Shown piece by piece: positions 5,196 through 7,216 of a stretch of 7,216 bases of DNA. The stretch's first letter is position 1, and each line of letters begins with the position of its first letter. The notes beneath the pieces are model-generated. The model was given only the letters and a program-made list of their open reading frames with translations. It searched no databases and was not told the origin of the DNA. Source of the stretch: UBA2982 sp040081395 (GTDB taxonomy: Bacteria; Gemmatimonadota; Gemmatimonadetes; Longimicrobiales; Gaopeijiaceae). Location of the stretch: the NCBI GenBank assembly GCA_040081395.1, contig JBEBGN010000157.1, positions 1-7,216 of the forward strand, read 5' to 3'. A program made the translations under genes and the position numbers.

Positions 5196-7216
5196 TCAGT
5201 TCCGACTCTCTTTCGCGGGGGCGTCCATGATCCGTGGCAGTGCGCCGAAGTACAGGTCCGACATGGTGGCGAGGTCCGCAGTCAACGAGCCGTCGCGTAC
5301 GGCGAGCCGGAACCCCTCGCGGGCCGGCGTCACCGTGCCGAGGCGCCTGGCGGGCACTTCATAGTGGGCCGCGACGCGCAGGATCTCCTCGGTGTGGTCC
5401 GGGTCGCACGACAGCACGATCCGACCCTGCGCCTCGCCGAACAGCACCCCGATCGGGGGGAGGTCGTCGTCGACCTGCACGCGCACTCCGAACGGCGCTT
5501 CGCCGTTGCCGAGCGCGCTCTCGGCCAGCGCACAGGCCAGCCCGCCTTCCGAGCAGTCGTGCGCCGAGCGCAGCAGCCGCGCGCGCACCATCGCGAGGAC
5601 GGCCTGCTGAAGGGCGCGCTCCCCGTCGAGATCGACCGCGGGGGGCGCCCCCGCGACGAGGTCGGCGGTCACGTACAGGTACTCGGAGCCGCCGATCTCG
5701 GCGCTGTTCGCGCCCAGCAGGACGATGTCGTCTCCCGCCTGAGTGAACGCGTGCTGCACGATCGTGCTCACGTCCTCGATCACGCCGACCATGCCGATCA
5801 CCGGAGTCGGGTAGATCGCTCGGCCGTCGGTCTCGTTGAAGAGCGACACGTTCCCCCCCGTGACCGGCGTCTCGAACGCCTCGCACGCCGCGGCCATGCC
5901 GAGCACCGACTCGCGCAGCTGATAGTAGATGTGCGGCTTGAGCGGGTTGCCGAAGTTCAGATTGTTCGTGATGGCGGTCGGCAGTGCGCCCACGCACACC
6001 AGGTTCCGGGCCCCCTCGGCCAGCGCGATCATCGCGCCGACGCGAGGCTCCAGGTACACGTAGCGGCCGTTGCAGTCGGTGGTCGCGGCGACCGCGCGTT
6101 GGGTGCCACGGATGCGGATGACCCCCGCGTCCCCCCCCGGCCGGACCGCGGTCGAGGTGCGGATGGTCGTGTCGTACTGCCCGTACACCCACCGCTTCGA
6201 GGCGATGTTCGGCGAGCCCAGCAGGAGCAGGAAGGTCTTGGTGAGGTCCCCGCGCGGGATCAGATGCTCGGAGAGGTCCATCTCCCGTAGCGCCTTGATC
6301 TCCTCGGACTCGACGCCGTCGCGCTCGTAGGTCGGGCACCCTTGCGTGAGCGGGAGCACCGGGATGTCTGCGACCGTCACCCCGTCCTCGAGAATGCGGA
6401 AGCGGCCGTCGTCCGTGACGCGACCGATCTCGGCGGCTTCCAGCTCCCACTTGGCGAGGATGTCGCGCACCTCGTTCTCGCGCCCCCTCTCGGCCACCAC
6501 CAGCATGCGCTCCTGCGACTCCGACAGCAGGATCTCGTACGGCGTCATGCCCTGCTCACGGGTCGGCACGGACTTCATCTCCAGCTCGACGCCATTGCCT
6601 GCACGTCCCGCCATCTCCGACGCCGAGGACGTGATGCCCGCGGCACCCATGTCCTGGATGCCCTCGAGCGCCCCGCTCGCGATCAGCTCCAGGCTCGCCT
6701 CGAGCAGGAGCTTCTCGGTGAAGGGGTCGCCGACCTGCACTTGCGGACGACTCGACTCGTCCGAGCCCTCGGACAGTTCCTCGCTGGCGAACGTGGCCCC
6801 ATGGATGCCGTCCCGGCCCGTGCGCGACCCCACCGTCATGAGCGGATTGCCCACGCCGGTCGCGGAGGCGGTGATCAGCTCCTCCTTCTTCATGAGCCCG
6901 AGGCACATCGCGTTCACGATCGGGTTCCCCTCGTAGCCGCGATCGAACACGATCTCGCCGCCGATGTTCGGGATGCCGACGCAGTTGCCGTAGTCGCCGA
7001 CCCCGCTCACGACGCCCCCGACTAGGTAGCGAACCCGCGCGCTGTCCAGGTCGCCGAACCGGAGCGAGTCGAGCACCGCGACCGGGCGCGCGCCCATGGT
7101 GAACACGTCGCGCAGGATCCCTCCCACGCCCGTGGCGGCTCCCTGATAGGGCTCGACCGCCGAGGGATGGTTGTGCGACTCGATCTTGAACGCGAGCGCC
7201 CACCCGGCCCCGACGT
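5196..7216 (-). CDS. purL: Phosphoribosylformylglycinamidine synthase subunit PurL, 5' end missing
   Basis: PurL uses ATP and ammonia to turn FGAR into FGAM (EC 6.3.5.3), step four of de novo purine synthesis. This is the small type, which needs the glutaminase PurQ and the linker PurS, neither visible here. The frame runs to the right edge; the GTG at 7127 is internal, because conserved sequence continues upstream with AFKIESHNHPSAVEPYQG (ESHNHPS codons at 7181-7161). About 672 codons are present and roughly 80-90 N-terminal residues are missing relative to the usual 740-760. Two tandem AIRS-like halves can be read. The first has QDMGAAGITSS (from 6656) and TPYEILLSESQERM (around 6550-6508). 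The second has TDCNGRYVYLEP, NNLNFGNP, GGNVSLFNE (around 5857-5831), DCSEGGLA (around 5565-5540) and GVLFGEAQGRIVLS. The protein ends shortly after LYFGALPRIM. It is the most upstream visible gene of purL-purF-add, so the operon promoter lies outside the window. Confidence 0.98.
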   Translation of the reverse strand, partial: VGAGWALAFKIESHNHPSAVEPYQGAATGVGGILRDVFTMGARPVAVLDSLRFGDLDSARVRYLVGGVVSGVGDYGNCVGIPNIGGEIVFDRGYEGNPIVNAMCLGLMKKEELITASATGVGNPLMTVGSRTGRDGIHGATFASEELSEGSDESSRPQVQVGDPFTEKLLLEASLELIASGALEGIQDMGAAGITSSASEMAGRAGNGVELEMKSVPTREQGMTPYEILLSESQERMLVVAERGRENEVRDILAKWELEAAEIGRVTDDGRFRILEDGVTVADIPVLPLTQGCPTYERDGVESEEIKALREMDLSEHLIPRGDLTKTFLLLLGSPNIASKRWVYGQYDTTIRTSTAVRPGGDAGVIRIRGTQRAVAATTDCNGRYVYLEPRVGAMIALAEGARNLVCVGALPTAITNNLNFGNPLKPHIYYQLRESVLGMAAACEAFETPVTGGNVSLFNETDGRAIYPTPVIGMVGVIEDVSTIVQHAFTQAGDDIVLLGANSAEIGGSEYLYVTADLVAGAPPAVDLDGERALQQAVLAMVRARLLRSAHDCSEGGLACALAESALGNGEAPFGVRVQVDDDLPPIGVLFGEAQGRIVLSCDPDHTEEILRVAAHYEVPARRLGTVTPAREGFRLAVRDGSLTADLATMSDLYFGALPRIMDAPAKESRN

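Noticed and set aside
4082..5230. 382-codon open frame on the + strand, antisense to purF
   Set aside because: Shadow of purF: Arg/His/Val/Glu-rich translation with no domain. purF is complete and motif-rich.
5028..6290. 420-codon open frame on the + strand, antisense to purF and purL
   Set aside because: It spans the purL/purF junction against both real genes, has skewed composition and no recognisable motif.
5359..6450. 363-codon open frame on the - strand in another frame of purL
   Set aside because: Arg/Gly/His-rich out-of-frame translation inside conserved purL sequence.

Overview
The window is high in G+C (about 70% by eye) and almost fully coding. It carries five chromosomal genes, all from well-known families. 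The gene content, the cytosolic class I fructose-bisphosphatase and the protein sequences suggest a free-living, high-GC bacterium. Gemmatimonadota or a similar soil or aquatic phylum is my guess from the overall look of the proteins; no marker gene here proves it.

Layout: positions 1-1695 (+) hold the 3' three-quarters of comEC, a DNA-uptake channel protein with a C-terminal metallo-beta-lactamase domain, cut by the left edge of the window. A 56-base gap with a perfect 7-bp inverted repeat and a promoter-like element leads into fbp (1752-2747, +), a complete class I fructose-1,6-bisphosphatase. Fifteen bases after fbp, the opposite strand begins. Read right to left it is a tight purine operon: purL (FGAM synthase, cut by the right edge), purF (glutamine PRPP amidotransferase) and add (adenosine deaminase). 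The gaps are 1 base (purL-purF) and 5 bases (purF-add), so the three are very probably co-transcribed.

Functionally, PurF makes phosphoribosylamine, the first committed step of de novo purine synthesis. PurL catalyses the fourth step. Add converts adenosine to inosine, which feeds back to the IMP/hypoxanthine pool. The operon therefore joins de novo synthesis with salvage or interconversion. Fbp is a gluconeogenic enzyme and supplies hexose phosphate (indirectly also pentose phosphate); ComEC has no metabolic link to its neighbours.

I looked on both strands for tRNA or rRNA genes, CRISPR-like repeats, mobile-element ends, att sites and unexplained coding regions and found none. The window has no gene-free stretch over 60 bases. 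The many other long open frames are antisense or out-of-frame shadows expected in GC-rich coding DNA. I see no undescribed system here; the points worth a second look are small ones about gene starts, the fbp promoter and the operon composition.
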